A stretch of 39,306 bases of DNA, from contig JAFRST010000012.1 of assembly GCA_017427465.1 (NCBI GenBank), forward strand, positions 1-39,306. The letters are read 5' to 3'. The notes under the pieces are model-generated. The model was not told the origin of the DNA, did no database searches, and saw only the letters and a list, made by a program, of their open reading frames with translations. This DNA is from Clostridiales bacterium (GTDB lineage: Bacteria > Bacillota > Clostridia > Saccharofermentanales > Saccharofermentanaceae). Each line of letters starts with the position of its first letter. The stretch's first letter is position 1. Positions 8,248 through 17,182 of this stretch are shown here, piece by piece. The position numbers and the translations under genes are program-made.

Positions 8248-10767
8248 TTACTTGTACCAGTCGAAGTAAGCGTAGTTGTAACCGTAGGATGTTACACTTG
8301 AGCTTGTTGATACATAGACTGTGAAGGTGTAAGTCTCACCGGCACCTACAGCAATCTCCTTAGGTGTTCCTCGGAATGACGTGCCGTCTCCGGTGAATTC
8401 CATTGCATCTGAAGTAACTTCAGTGATCGTAGCGTTGCTGTAAAGCTTGATATCAAGTCCCTTGAGAGACTTAGGAAGATTAGCTGTGTAGTTGCTCTTG
8501 TTCTTCAATTCGATATCGAACTTGAAGCCGCCTGCAGTAGGTGAGAATCTGGTGATCTTCATATCGAAATCATTGATGCTCGAACCTGCAGCAGTCTCAT
8601 TGGTGGTAGAAGGCTTCTTGGAAGTCGTTGTTGTAGCTTCAGTTGTGGTTGTTGTAGCTTCGGTAGTTGTAGTCGTTGCTTCCGTTGTCGTTGTTGTGGC
8701 TTCTGTCTCAGTTTCTGTTGTGGCAGTAGTCTCAGACTCCGTGGTGGTAGCAACAGTTGTCTCAGATTCAGTCTCTGTCTTTTTTTCAGTTTCAGAAGTC
8801 TCAGGTTCGTCTGTTTCTTCTGTCTCGGTTTCCTTTTCCTTAGTCTGCGTGGAGATAGTCTCAATCTGTTTCTTGCCGAAAATCGCTTTCAGGCCTGATG
8901 TATTATCGAGTGCCCACAAAACGATGATAGCGAGGAAGATTATACCGAGGAAAGTGATAAGTCCGATAAGACCGGGATCCCTGACGGCCTTAGTCTCCTT
9001 CTTGCGCTTCTTGGGCTTAACAGGAGTTACAGGTGAGATAGCCTTATCATGATGAGAACTCTGAGCGTTGGCTACACCGCGTGTTGCAGCTGTAGGCTGC
9101 TTGCTCTTAGGTTCAAACGGAGAATAAGCGTCATTCTGAACTGCCGGTCTGGTATTGGTCGCGCCGGGTCTTGCGCCGGTAGCCGGTGCAGGAGCAGGCG
9201 CAGGCTTTGCAGCAGTAACGGAAGCTGTTGTGGTTGCTGCAGGTCTCAGCGGCTTTTCTGTCTCAGCGGGAGCCTGAATCCTTTCAACAGGTTTAGCTGC
9301 AGGCTTAGAAGCATTAGCAGCTTTAGCAAGTTCAGCCGGTGTAACCGGTGTTGCAGACTTAACAGCAGCAGCCGGAGATACTTTAGCAGGTTCTGCAGCC
9401 TTGACGGGAGCCGGTGCTGCGGGAGCTGCTGCCTTAACAGGTTCAGCAGGCTTTGCAGGAACAACATTTGAAGCTGCAGCCGGCTTGACAGGTGCTGCGG
9501 GAGCAGCGGGTTTAGCAGATGCTACAGGTGCTGCGGGAGCAACGGGTTTAGCGGGTGCTGCAGGCTTAACGGCTTCGGCGGGTTTAACTGCCGGTGCGGG
9601 TGCTGCAACAGGTGCTGCAGGCTTTTCAGCTGCAGGTGAAGTGAAAGGTGATGCCGGCTTTGCAGGAGCTGCAGGAGCTGCGGGCGCTGTGGGTGCAGCC
9701 GGAGCAGGTGCAGGCTTTGCTGCGTTTGATATAGTAGCAGCAGTTGCTACTGTAGCGGCTGTAGATGCTGTTGCTACAGCTGCTGTCTTTACGGGTTCTG
9801 CGGGTTTAGCAGGTGCTGCAGGTGCTGTCGATTTAACAGGTTCAGCAGGCTTTGCGGGAGTTGCAGGTGCAACAGGAGCCGCGGGTGCAGGAGCTGCCTT
9901 AGCACTTTCAGGCTTCGCCGTTTCCTGATCAGCAGGCTTATTGAAGATGTCGCCTTTTGTTGCTGACGGATAAGGTCTGTAACCTACGACGTTTGCCTGA
10001 GCCTGCGGCTGGCTTGAAGGAGCAACAGGTGTCTGCTTATCAGGAATTACATTAGACTTGGCATTTACATTTGCGCTATCGCTTTTAACCTCATTAAATG
10101 AAGCAGAGGGAGCTTTGAAGGGAGACGGAGCCGGCTTTTCTGCTCTCGGAATATCAACTTCGTCCGGTGCGGGAATAACGGGCTTAGCCGCATTCATGAA
10201 AGGACTGGTATTTTTATCGTGCTCGGAAGTAGCGAAGTCGAGACCGTTTCCGGACTTGAAGAACTTATCGTCTTCAGGCTTAGCTGCTTTATTGGCAGAA
10301 TCAATATCATTGAACTTAGGCAGGGATTCCTTGGCAGGAGCCGGTGCGAAAGGAGACTGGGCAGGCTTGTCGAACGTTCCGCCATCCTTAGGGAAAGCAG
10401 GAACAGAAGATGCGTCAGACTTAACGGGTTCTGCAGGCTTAATAACCGGTTTGGGCTCGGGGGAAGGTGCGGGCGGTGTTACTGCCGAACTTGTTTCGGG
10501 AGCCTTAAAAGGCTTGAAAGCGTTAATGGGCGCCTGGTCCTGATAGTTGTCGAAGAAAGCATCAAATTCATCATTGAAGCTGTCTTTGAAACCGTTGGAA
10601 GCAGGCTTGGCAGTATTCTCTTTGCTCTCTTTGAGCTTGTCGGCTACTGATTCTGTCTTGTCACCGGGTTTAAACTGTACCAGGAAAGAGGAATCGACAA
10701 AATCGTCCTTTTTATCGGGATTATTCATACCGTTAAGATTATCGAACTTATCAGGATCGTTAGGCAT
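8248..10767 (-). CDS. Ala/Pro/Lys-rich single-pass membrane protein with Thr-rich stalk
   Basis: Function not recognised. The 839 residues fall into clear zones: an acidic N-terminus (1-100) with FDNYQD and PF.KAP segments, a Pro/Ala/Lys low-complexity region built on PAAPAKPAEPVK-like units (about 270-540), a basic stop KPKKRKKETK, one membrane helix (about 596-618), a Thr/Glu stalk with repeated EATTTTT units (about 636-722), and a compact beta-rich C-terminal domain (about 729-839, DFDMKITRFSPTAGGFKFDI to the end). There is no signal peptide, so the long N-terminal arm should be cytoplasmic and the Thr-rich stalk and last domain outside. AAGGAG lies nine bases before the start. The repeats make the opposite strand open, which is an artefact. 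Confidence 0.75.
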   Translation of the reverse strand: MPNDPDKFDNLNGMNNPDKKDDFVDSSFLVQFKPGDKTESVADKLKESKENTAKPASNGFKDSFNDEFDAFFDNYQDQAPINAFKPFKAPETSSAVTPPAPSPEPKPVIKPAEPVKSDASSVPAFPKDGGTFDKPAQSPFAPAPAKESLPKFNDIDSANKAAKPEDDKFFKSGNGLDFATSEHDKNTSPFMNAAKPVIPAPDEVDIPRAEKPAPSPFKAPSASFNEVKSDSANVNAKSNVIPDKQTPVAPSSQPQAQANVVGYRPYPSATKGDIFNKPADQETAKPESAKAAPAPAAPVAPATPAKPAEPVKSTAPAAPAKPAEPVKTAAVATASTAATVATAATISNAAKPAPAPAAPTAPAAPAAPAKPASPFTSPAAEKPAAPVAAPAPAVKPAEAVKPAAPAKPVAPAAPVASAKPAAPAAPVKPAAASNVVPAKPAEPVKAAAPAAPAPVKAAEPAKVSPAAAVKSATPVTPAELAKAANASKPAAKPVERIQAPAETEKPLRPAATTTASVTAAKPAPAPAPATGARPGATNTRPAVQNDAYSPFEPKSKQPTAATRGVANAQSSHHDKAISPVTPVKPKKRKKETKAVRDPGLIGLITFLGIIFLAIIVLWALDNTSGLKAIFGKKQIETISTQTKEKETETEETDEPETSETEKKTETESETTVATTTESETTATTETETEATTTTTEATTTTTEATTTTTEATTTTSKKPSTTNETAAGSSINDFDMKITRFSPTAGGFKFDIELKNKSNYTANLPKSLKGLDIKLYSNATITEVTSDAMEFTGDGTSFRGTPKEIAVGAGETYTFTVYVSTSSSVTSYGYNYAYFDWYK
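8629..8706 (-). repeat. Tandem repeat coding for EATTTTT units
   Basis: About four imperfect 21-base copies encode (E)ATTTTT in the extracytoplasmic stalk of the minus-strand membrane protein. Third-base differences between copies show selection for the amino acids rather than recent slippage. Confidence 0.7.
9180..9910 (-). repeat. Degenerate Ala/Pro/Lys coding repeats
   Basis: This stretch is made of variants of units coding PAAPAKPAEPVK. On the plus strand it appears as repeats of gcaggtgctgcgggagc-like sequence. It lengthens the cytoplasmic arm of the minus-strand membrane protein and would be prone to copy-number change. Confidence 0.65.
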
Positions 10768-10802
10768 GTGTCTAATCTCCTTATTAATTTATTAGTAATT
10801 CA

Positions 10803-10830
10803 ATTTTAACGAATATGAGTTTTCAATCAA
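10803..10830 (-). promoter_or_regulatory. Candidate promoter of the minus-strand membrane protein gene
   Basis: Read on the minus strand: TTGATT (10830-10825), 16-base spacer, TAAAAT (10808-10803), about 36 bases before the start codon. Confidence 0.5.
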
Positions 10831-10886
10831 GACATTTATATTACGGTTTCGGGTCTTTTCAACGCACTGTCCGGTACAGATTTGCC

Positions 10887-10915
10887 TTGACTTTGATGAT
10901 TTAGGATGATATTAT
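10887..10915 (+). promoter_or_regulatory. Promoter of the tRNA-Leu/tRNA-fMet pair
   Basis: TTGACT (10887-10892), a 17-base spacer and TATTAT (10910-10915) lie 22 bases before tRNA-Leu. The same hexamer class and spacing serve the other tRNA pair at 19506. Confidence 0.75.
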
Positions 10916-10937
10916 CTTGTTCGCACTTAACGGATAG

Positions 10938-11024
10938 GCTCGTGTGGCGGAATTGGCAGACGCAACGGACTTAAAATCCGTCGGAGTAAAATCCGTACCG
11001 GTTCAAGTCCGGTCACGAGCACCA
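10938..11024 (+). tRNA. tRNA-Leu (anticodon TAA)
   Basis: Acceptor stem GCTCGTG/CACGAGC, anticodon arm ACGGA-CTTAAAA-TCCGT with anticodon TAA, a long variable arm (class II), T-arm CCGGTTCAAGTCCGG, and encoded CCA at 11022-11024. Confidence 0.95.
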
Positions 11025-11055
11025 TTTATTCCTTATTAAGTGCGGCGATTGACAT

Positions 11056-11132
11056 CGCGGAGTGGAGCAGTTGGTAGCTTGCCGGGCTCATAACCCGGAG
11101 GTCGTGTGGTTCGAGTCCCGCCTCCGCAACCA
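11056..11132 (+). tRNA. Initiator tRNA-fMet (anticodon CAT)
   Basis: Two initiator hallmarks are present. The first base C (11056) is unpaired against A72 (11128), and the anticodon stem has three consecutive G:C pairs, CCGGG-CTCATAA-CCCGG. CCA is encoded at 11130-11132. It is co-transcribed with tRNA-Leu. Confidence 0.95.
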
Positions 11133-11139
11133 GTTTAAG

Positions 11140-11174
11140 AGAGGTTGTCTTTATGGCAACCTCTTTTGTTTTTC
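11140..11174 (+). terminator. Terminator after tRNA-fMet
   Basis: AGAGGTTG (11140-11147) pairs with CAACCTCT (11157-11164), followed by TTTGTTTTT. The arm is identical to the core of the terminator at 8191-8240. Confidence 0.85.
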
Positions 11175-11234
11175 GGATTGCCAAATACCTAATTACTGCC
11201 TTTTTTATTATTTTTTGTTTTTTTATTATTTGTG

Positions 11235-11269
11235 TATAATGTATGCGGATTTTCAGCTAAAAATGGAGG
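11235..11269 (+). promoter_or_regulatory. -10 box and ribosome site of the dual-sensor membrane protein
   Basis: A perfect TATAAT (11235-11240) overlaps an in-frame ATG at 11239, so that ATG cannot be the start. GGAGG at 11265-11269 lies 11 bases before the ATG at 11281. An AT-rich, T-tract region precedes the -10. Confidence 0.55.
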
Positions 11270-11280
11270 CTTCTTTCAAA

Positions 11281-14200
11281 ATGGCTAATCTTCAGAGTGA
11301 ACGAACAGCTGAACGCAATGATGTTGCAGGCAGAATAGTTCGTATCTGTATATTGATTATCGTCTCATTTGTCGTTGCGATCGCTGCGGTATCTTTTGCA
11401 GTGCATCACATGAGACTTCAGTTTGAGGACGAATTCAAAAAGATATCCGATACTAAGATGCGTCAGGTTACTGATGTCGTCAGGATGACGGTTGACGGTG
11501 ATGACCTTGTGTCTCCTACCGTAAATGCACCTGCCAAATACAGTGCTCTTCTGGATCTTATGCTTGCTGATACTTCAACGGAGAATCTGTCTGCTGAAGG
11601 CTACGGACTCTTCGGTTATAACCAGGGTCAGTTGTCACTTCTCGTTAGCAGAGGCGTTAATGATCCTTCCGAGTTTGCAGTAGCAGGAAGAGATATTTCC
11701 GAATGGCTCGGTTCTTCAGAAGCAACCATCTTAACAGGTGAGAATTACGAGAGCATTATCGTTCCTGTTACTGACAGCACAGGTATGTGCGTCGGCGTAT
11801 TCGAATACAAGTGCACATTCGGTGAACTCTACGCGATCGGCGATAAGCTTGAAGCAAGAATACTAACAGCTGTAGTTATCGCAGTGCTCGCAGGTGTTCT
11901 TCTTTTCGCGGCACAGGAGATCCTTATCCGTGTCATCAGAAACAGACAGAACGGTTCAGGCGGAAAGAAGAGTACTGAGACAGCGCAGAGCCGCGACAGA
12001 CGTTTGATCTCTTCTACGATCGGCTATTGCTTCACGATAATTCTCGTTGTGCTCCTTGTTATGGCAACACAGCTTTCCAAGACATACATCAAGGCTCTTG
12101 AGAGTGAGCGTGCTGACATGATGGAGAGATGTGCAGTAACCAGCGCTGCTGCGCTCACATATTCGGAAGTAAGAGAGAACATGAATTACATGCTTCCGAT
12201 CTATAAATACGCACCCGATAAGCCTTATCAGGTAAACATCTATACGATGGCGGGTGATTCATTCTTAAGGCTTTATTCTTCAACAGCTACAGGCAATGTC
12301 CAGCAGTATTATCTGACAGGTGCAGGCAATCAGTATGTTGATTGCTTCGGTCTGCAGCAGTCTGCTTTTACAGCTCGAAATGAAGCAGGCACATCTTATG
12401 TTTGCGCCATCGCTCCGATCATCTCATCTTCAAATACCGTTGCAGGTGTTTTGGAGATCATGATGCCGAGATCTGATTTTGAGAGCTCCGTTAACGGAAT
12501 GAGCCTTTCATGGATATTCACGATCATCTCGATCGCGATCTCCATGGGTATCATGATCTTCGAGCTCAATCTCCTGATCTCCACTATCTCAAAGGGCATA
12601 TCCGGAAACTCTCCCGTACTTGTAATGTATGGTGAGAATGCTAACAGATTCCTTTCATTCTTTACGGCTTTCGGATCGATAATGCTCCCGGTCGCGTTCG
12701 CAGACTATTTCAAAGAACAATTGCTGTCTGATCTGCCTTCTGTTGCGGTCCAGGGAATAATCTGCGCAGCAATGCTTTTGTTCATCTGGGGCTTTTTGGG
12801 ATTCTCAGGCCTTAGGAACAGTTTCAAGATGAAGCTTACGAGCAGGATCGCTTTGATCGCCGTAACATGCGCCGGATATTTCTTTGCGCTCATCGCAGGC
12901 GTAATCAATATTCCTTACGTAACCGCGGTCCTTGCTCTTCCGATCGGATTCTGCTTCGGTATGTCTTTTGACTACTTGAGAGATTACCGTATCAATGCAG
13001 GAAGACTCGGCTATAAGGACTATAACGACAGAGTTATTCACAATGTTCAGGCATCTTCATACTTCCTCGGTGTTGCTGTAGGTGCCGTTATCGCAGGTAT
13101 CTGTTATGAGAGATACGGCTTGTTCGTCGTAACCATCATCAGCGGTGCTGCGCTTGTCCTGACTTCTATCGGAATGATCTATTTCATGCAGAACAATACG
13201 CAGGTAAGGGAAGCTCCTCTTACGGTCAGCAGCTATCTGTCTGTATTCTCCAATTCGAGAGTTGCAAGATTCCTCAATTCATCGTTCCTGATGTTAGGCG
13301 TTGTGCTGGCTTTCGTTCTCATGTTTATTCCTAACTATCTCGAGAACGTAGGAATCTCGCTTCCTACAACTTCTTTCTATTATTTAGTTTGCGGATTTAC
13401 TGCATGCTTCGTATGCGGCTTTGTGAAGAACAGATATGCGCATCTGCTTACTTCAAGGACCAGAGTCCTGATCCAGGCAGCTTCGACCGTTATCGGTCTG
13501 TTCATTTTCGCATTGATGCCTTCTGCAAAGACACTCGTAATAACCTGTGCATTCCTTGGCATAGCACTCGGAATCCACGATTATTACTACATCTACGTGC
13601 TGTACCTTATCTGCAACGGCAAGGTTAAGGTCAACCTCAGAAAGCTTGCGGAATTTACCGTATATCTTGGCGCCGGATTGATGCTTCCGATAATCATGGC
13701 TGCATTCATGTTAAAGAACTACAGGATCACATTCCTTATACTTACTTTGATCGTAGCTATCCTCGCTTTTGCTTATCCGATGTCTTCGTTCTCCGGTAAG
13801 ATCGATGAGCGTGATATCTCTTTGAAGCCTCAGAAGAAGCAGCGCGAAAAGCCCGCTCCGAAAGCTCCGCAGACACCTCGCCCGGCTCCTCAGGTACAGG
13901 GTCAGCCCTCCGCGCCTGAAGCAGTAGCTGACGACAACAGATTCGTCCAGCCTGAGCCTCAGATCGAAGGCGTTATCCCTGAGCAGCAGTATGAGCCTCA
14001 GGCTCCTGTTCAGCAGTATCAGCAGCCTGCCCAGTCTCAGGACTATCAGCAGTATCAACAGTATCAGCAGCCTGCACAGCAGCAGTATCAGGCTGATTCT
14101 TATCAGTATGACGCCCGGTACCAGCAGCCTGTTCAGAATAACTATCAGGCTGATCCGTACGCATATGGCGCTCAGCAATACCAGCAGCCCGTTCAACCCG

Positions 14201-14364
14201 GTTATCAGCAGGATCCTTATCAGTCTCAGTACGTACAGAACCCGGCTGATCCTTATGCCGGAGGAGAGCCGGCACCTTACGATATGCCGCCTCAGCAAGG
14301 AGGATACGATCCTCTCGGATTCCTGAACGGCGAAGGAAATGAAGGAGGTAATCAAAATGGCTGA
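11281..14364 (+). CDS. Dual extracytoplasmic-sensor, MFS-like membrane protein with Gln/Tyr-rich tail
   Basis: I do not recognise a named family. The 1027 residues show helix 1 (19-41), an extracytoplasmic Cache-like domain (to about 190), helix 2 (195-217), helix 3 (246-265), a second sensor-like domain (to about 400) and helix 4 (409-432). About 12 further helices (458-833) follow; segments such as VAVGAVIAGICYERYG resemble a major-facilitator half. A basic, Pro-rich, then Gln/Tyr/Pro-rich tail (840-1027) with repeated YQQP units ends the protein and should be disordered and cytoplasmic. Start 11281 is chosen from GGAGG; longer readings run through tRNA-fMet. The last bases carry the ribosome site of the next gene, which overlaps by 8. 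A sensory or transport role is inference from architecture. Confidence 0.75.
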   Translation: MANLQSERTAERNDVAGRIVRICILIIVSFVVAIAAVSFAVHHMRLQFEDEFKKISDTKMRQVTDVVRMTVDGDDLVSPTVNAPAKYSALLDLMLADTSTENLSAEGYGLFGYNQGQLSLLVSRGVNDPSEFAVAGRDISEWLGSSEATILTGENYESIIVPVTDSTGMCVGVFEYKCTFGELYAIGDKLEARILTAVVIAVLAGVLLFAAQEILIRVIRNRQNGSGGKKSTETAQSRDRRLISSTIGYCFTIILVVLLVMATQLSKTYIKALESERADMMERCAVTSAAALTYSEVRENMNYMLPIYKYAPDKPYQVNIYTMAGDSFLRLYSSTATGNVQQYYLTGAGNQYVDCFGLQQSAFTARNEAGTSYVCAIAPIISSSNTVAGVLEIMMPRSDFESSVNGMSLSWIFTIISIAISMGIMIFELNLLISTISKGISGNSPVLVMYGENANRFLSFFTAFGSIMLPVAFADYFKEQLLSDLPSVAVQGIICAAMLLFIWGFLGFSGLRNSFKMKLTSRIALIAVTCAGYFFALIAGVINIPYVTAVLALPIGFCFGMSFDYLRDYRINAGRLGYKDYNDRVIHNVQASSYFLGVAVGAVIAGICYERYGLFVVTIISGAALVLTSIGMIYFMQNNTQVREAPLTVSSYLSVFSNSRVARFLNSSFLMLGVVLAFVLMFIPNYLENVGISLPTTSFYYLVCGFTACFVCGFVKNRYAHLLTSRTRVLIQAASTVIGLFIFALMPSAKTLVITCAFLGIALGIHDYYYIYVLYLICNGKVKVNLRKLAEFTVYLGAGLMLPIIMAAFMLKNYRITFLILTLIVAILAFAYPMSSFSGKIDERDISLKPQKKQREKPAPKAPQTPRPAPQVQGQPSAPEAVADDNRFVQPEPQIEGVIPEQQYEPQAPVQQYQQPAQSQDYQQYQQYQQPAQQQYQADSYQYDARYQQPVQNNYQADPYAYGAQQYQQPVQPGYQQDPYQSQYVQNPADPYAGGEPAPYDMPPQQGGYDPLGFLNGEGNEGGNQNG

Positions 14365-15133
14365 TGAACTCTGGAATCAGAAACTGACACGCGAGAATAT
14401 CCGCGATTTTTATATGTCGACTGTAGTTATGGTCTATTCTTCATGCTACGGTATAACGAAGGAAGCAACCAGATGTGAGAACGCTATAGTTAAGTCTTAT
14501 CTGGATATCTATTCCAAGCGTAATAATGTGCCTGCTGACAAGGTTATTTATGAGTTTGGTGATATCCTGCTCGAGAACTCTAAGAACATCGTTGCACAGT
14601 ATCCTCTTCCTGCAGATCTGACATTTGAAGACAGACTGCTTGATGAATACACCCGCAATTCAATGCTGGAGAAGATTCTTTCAAAGATCGATTCCAAGAG
14701 CTTCAGAGTTGCCGAGTTTATTCAGGCTGACGTTAAGAAGGCAAGAAGACCTAAGCAGATGCGTAAGCTCAATGATCTTTTCCAGGTAACACCGCTCCTG
14801 ATCCTTGAGATACTTATCCTTGCTATCGTTATCTGGGTAGTAAGCTTCGTTGCGGTTACGCTTCCTTACAGAAATTCCGAATTGATCAATGAGAAGAGCA
14901 TCTTCGAGACAGCGTCTATTCAGGAACAGTACATCGCAGCTTTGCCGTTCTATCCTATCAATGTCCAGACTAACAAGACTGTTGAAGAAGGATTCCTTAA
15001 CCCGCCGACAGTTGCGACTGATGCTGCGGATCCTTCGGCTGAGAGCCAGTCTGAAGAGACGACAGGTGACGGCCTCCCGGGTCCGATCCTTGCAGAGACG
15101 ACAATTCCTGAGGTCTCTGCTACGAGCGGCTGA
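14357..15133 (+). CDS. Single-pass membrane protein coupled to the dual-sensor protein
   Basis: Unknown function, 258 residues. A soluble, mostly helical N-terminus of about 145 residues (with KEATRCENAIVKSYLDIYSK) is cytoplasmic. A basic stretch KKARRPKQMRK precedes one helix (about 155-178), and the remaining ~80 residues outside end in a Ser/Thr/Glu/Pro-rich tail. A perfect AAGGAGGT (14342-14349) lies seven bases before ATG, and the gene overlaps the upstream gene by 8 bases. The pair are therefore almost certainly co-expressed, and a physical partnership is a reasonable inference. A terminator follows. Confidence 0.72.
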   Translation: MADELWNQKLTRENIRDFYMSTVVMVYSSCYGITKEATRCENAIVKSYLDIYSKRNNVPADKVIYEFGDILLENSKNIVAQYPLPADLTFEDRLLDEYTRNSMLEKILSKIDSKSFRVAEFIQADVKKARRPKQMRKLNDLFQVTPLLILEILILAIVIWVVSFVAVTLPYRNSELINEKSIFETASIQEQYIAALPFYPINVQTNKTVEEGFLNPPTVATDAADPSAESQSEETTGDGLPGPILAETTIPEVSATSG

Positions 15134-15166
15134 TTTTTGAACACTCTTACAAGCTGATGCACGACA

Positions 15167-15205
15167 ACCTGCCTTAATCTGTTATGATTAAGGCAGTTCT
15201 TTTTT
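15167..15205 (+). terminator. Terminator of the two-gene membrane operon
   Basis: CTGCCTTAATC (15169-15179) pairs perfectly with GATTAAGGCAG (15186-15196), with loop TGTTAT, followed by TTCTTTTTT. Confidence 0.9.
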
Positions 15206-15223
15206 GCAAAGGAGGAATAGTTT

Positions 15224-16195
15224 ATGTCTGTTAAATGGGGCGTCTTAGGTACGGCAAATATCGCAAAGGGATGCACGATTCCCGGCATGAAGCTGGCGTC
15301 AAACTGTGAGCTTTATGCAATCGCAGGGCGTAATGAAGAAAAGGTCAAAAGTTATAAAGACGAATTCGGATTTACCAAGGCTTATGTCGGATACGATAAG
15401 CTCTTAGAAGACCCGGAAGTACAGGCAGTTTATATTCCTCTTCCGAATAATCTTCACAAGGAATGGGTCATTAAGGCTCTTAAGGCCGGCAAGCACGTAT
15501 TGTGCGAAAAGCCCCTTGCCCTGAACAGCGATGAAGTAAAGGAGATGTTCGCTGTTGCCAAGGAGAATAATGTAATTCTCATGGAAGCATATGCTTACCT
15601 CCACAGCCCGTACATAGCAGCACTCAAAGCTGATATTGAGAGCGGCCTGATCGGTGATGTGGATTATATCCAGTCATCGTTCATAACACAGGGTTATCAC
15701 GATGACATCCGTATCTATAAGGAACTCGGCGGAGGTGCAGTCTATGATCTCGGTTGTTACTGCACGACAATGATACTCTCACTTGTGGATTCTGAGATCG
15801 ATTATGTTCTTGCGAATGCTGAATTCAATGATAAGGATGTTGATGTTTTCTCATCTGCGCTCATGAAGTTTGAGAACGGCGTGAGAGCGGCATTTAATGT
15901 AGGCATGATCTTTGATCCCGGAAAAAACGGACGCAAAGATATGCTTTATGTCCATGGTTCAAAGGGCATCATCAGTTCTGAGGTTGAGTTTAACCAGGCA
16001 GGTGATTTAAGCTACATCATCATATCTGAAGGTGAGAGGATCGACCGCAAAGTCACTGCAAACCAGAACTACAGCCTCGAGATCGAACAGCTCGGACGCT
16101 GCATAGAAAACGGCGAGACACCGCATATTACAGAAGAGTTCTCTGTAAGGAACGCTGGACTTCTTGATACGATACTTTCTAAGATCGGATACTGA
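15224..16195 (+). CDS. Gfo/Idh/MocA-family NAD(P)-dependent oxidoreductase
   Basis: A sugar or cyclitol dehydrogenase-type enzyme. The N-terminal Rossmann fold starts with VKWGVLGTANIAKG; the family's nicotinamide-site lysine sits in GKHVLCEKPLALN (near 92-100). The C-terminal alpha/beta domain contains ELGGGAVYDLGCYCTTM, with the conserved Asp and the Cys/Tyr that replace the His of some members. The 323 residues match family length. AAAGGAGG lies seven to ten bases before ATG. It stands alone between a terminator and an unrelated membrane gene, so the substrate cannot be inferred. The closest subgroup by pattern is the D-xylose/dihydrodiol dehydrogenase-like one. Confidence 0.88.
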   Translation: MSVKWGVLGTANIAKGCTIPGMKLASNCELYAIAGRNEEKVKSYKDEFGFTKAYVGYDKLLEDPEVQAVYIPLPNNLHKEWVIKALKAGKHVLCEKPLALNSDEVKEMFAVAKENNVILMEAYAYLHSPYIAALKADIESGLIGDVDYIQSSFITQGYHDDIRIYKELGGGAVYDLGCYCTTMILSLVDSEIDYVLANAEFNDKDVDVFSSALMKFENGVRAAFNVGMIFDPGKNGRKDMLYVHGSKGIISSEVEFNQAGDLSYIIISEGERIDRKVTANQNYSLEIEQLGRCIENGETPHITEEFSVRNAGLLDTILSKIGY

Positions 16196-16276
16196 TAAGG
16201 CAAAGTAGACAGTATTTCTTTATTCATATACAATGTTTTCAGTACCATACTGTGAGTGTGTTATTGGGGAATTGGA

Positions 16277-17182
16277 ATGAACAATTACGACTTTTTTATC
16301 GAACTGAATAATTATCTCAGCTTCAATTTTGACGGCCCGTTAAAGCTCGTAGGCGAGATACAGGGAATTGTTTTCGAGGTCTTATACGATAATGTCGGAA
16401 CCTTGAAAGCGCATACTGCGGTGCGCTTGTTCGGTGACGATCCTTATCCGGATCACGTTGAGAGCGCTTATGCAAAAACGCAGGCGTTCATGTTTTACAA
16501 CCTTGACCACGAGAATATCGATCTGGTCATTGATGCTAATCAGTTATCTGAGGAAAAGGCGTTTGATATCTGTCAGGATCTGAATGCTTTTGCCGGTTGC
16601 CTGTCGGCTTTGATGTATAAGAGTGGCGCTGAGCAAAAAGACATTGCCGAGAGGCTTGATGAAGCAAGGGCCGCGCAGCAGCAGGCTATGATCTATCCGG
16701 ATAAGGACGAACTCGAGAAGCCTTTGCCTGATCATTTCTTAAGAGGTATGTTTGGCGCTGTTATCGGTGCTGCAGTAGGTATTCTCGCGTGGCTGGTGCT
16801 TGCTATAGTAAATTACATGTGGCCCTATGTTTTGGGTGCCGTATTATTATGCGCACTGCCCATCATTTTCTATGAATTGTTCAGCAAGGAAAAGACATCT
16901 TCTTTAGAGATTTCTTTCTGTCTCTTTATAACGACCGTAGCTCTATTGATCGGTGACAGGATCAATTGGGCTGTCACTCTCATCAGGTATTATGCGATCA
17001 CATTCCAGCAGGCTTACCTGGAAGTACCTTATCTTGTTGAAGACGGTATTTACGATGCCATGGAGTATTACCGTGATTACATAATAATGTTCTTGCCGCT
17101 TGTTATCCTTTACTTCATTATCATCAGGAATTACATAACGGGCGGAAAGTCAGTGATCCAGCTGCTAAAGAAGAAACAGTAA
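16277..17182 (+). CDS. Four-helix membrane protein of unknown function
   Basis: No recognised family. The 301 residues consist of a soluble N-terminal domain (1-150; MNNYDFFIELNNYLSFNFDG, a mixed alpha/beta pattern) ending in a Gln/Ala-rich helix. Four membrane helices follow, at about 155-180, 185-203, 212-232 and 270-290. The segment between the last two (VEDGIYDAMEYYRDY) should lie outside or at the interface. ATG at 16277 has TGGGGA (16264-16269) at good distance. Its stop codon abuts the stop of the convergent recombinase gene with no gap. No operon partner is evident. Confidence 0.7.
   Translation: MNNYDFFIELNNYLSFNFDGPLKLVGEIQGIVFEVLYDNVGTLKAHTAVRLFGDDPYPDHVESAYAKTQAFMFYNLDHENIDLVIDANQLSEEKAFDICQDLNAFAGCLSALMYKSGAEQKDIAERLDEARAAQQQAMIYPDKDELEKPLPDHFLRGMFGAVIGAAVGILAWLVLAIVNYMWPYVLGAVLLCALPIIFYELFSKEKTSSLEISFCLFITTVALLIGDRINWAVTLIRYYAITFQQAYLEVPYLVEDGIYDAMEYYRDYIIMFLPLVILYFIIIRNYITGGKSVIQLLKKKQ

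Noticed and set aside
8600..9910. CRISPR-like or satellite repeat array
   Set aside because: The repeats are in frame, imperfect and code for amino-acid runs in one open gene. There are no spacers.
9401..9928. Long plus-strand Gly/Ala-rich reading frame
   Set aside because: It is the antisense shadow of the Ala/Pro/Lys repeats of the minus-strand gene. It has no ribosome site and pure low-complexity content.
11062..11280. 73-codon N-terminal extension of the dual-sensor protein
   Set aside because: It would translate through tRNA-fMet, its terminator and the -10 box. GGAGG supports the start at 11281.
13711..14355. Minus-strand Leu/Ile/Arg-rich frame opposite the Gln/Tyr tail
   Set aside because: Antisense of CAG/TAT-rich codons. 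No ribosome site, and biased composition unlike a protein.
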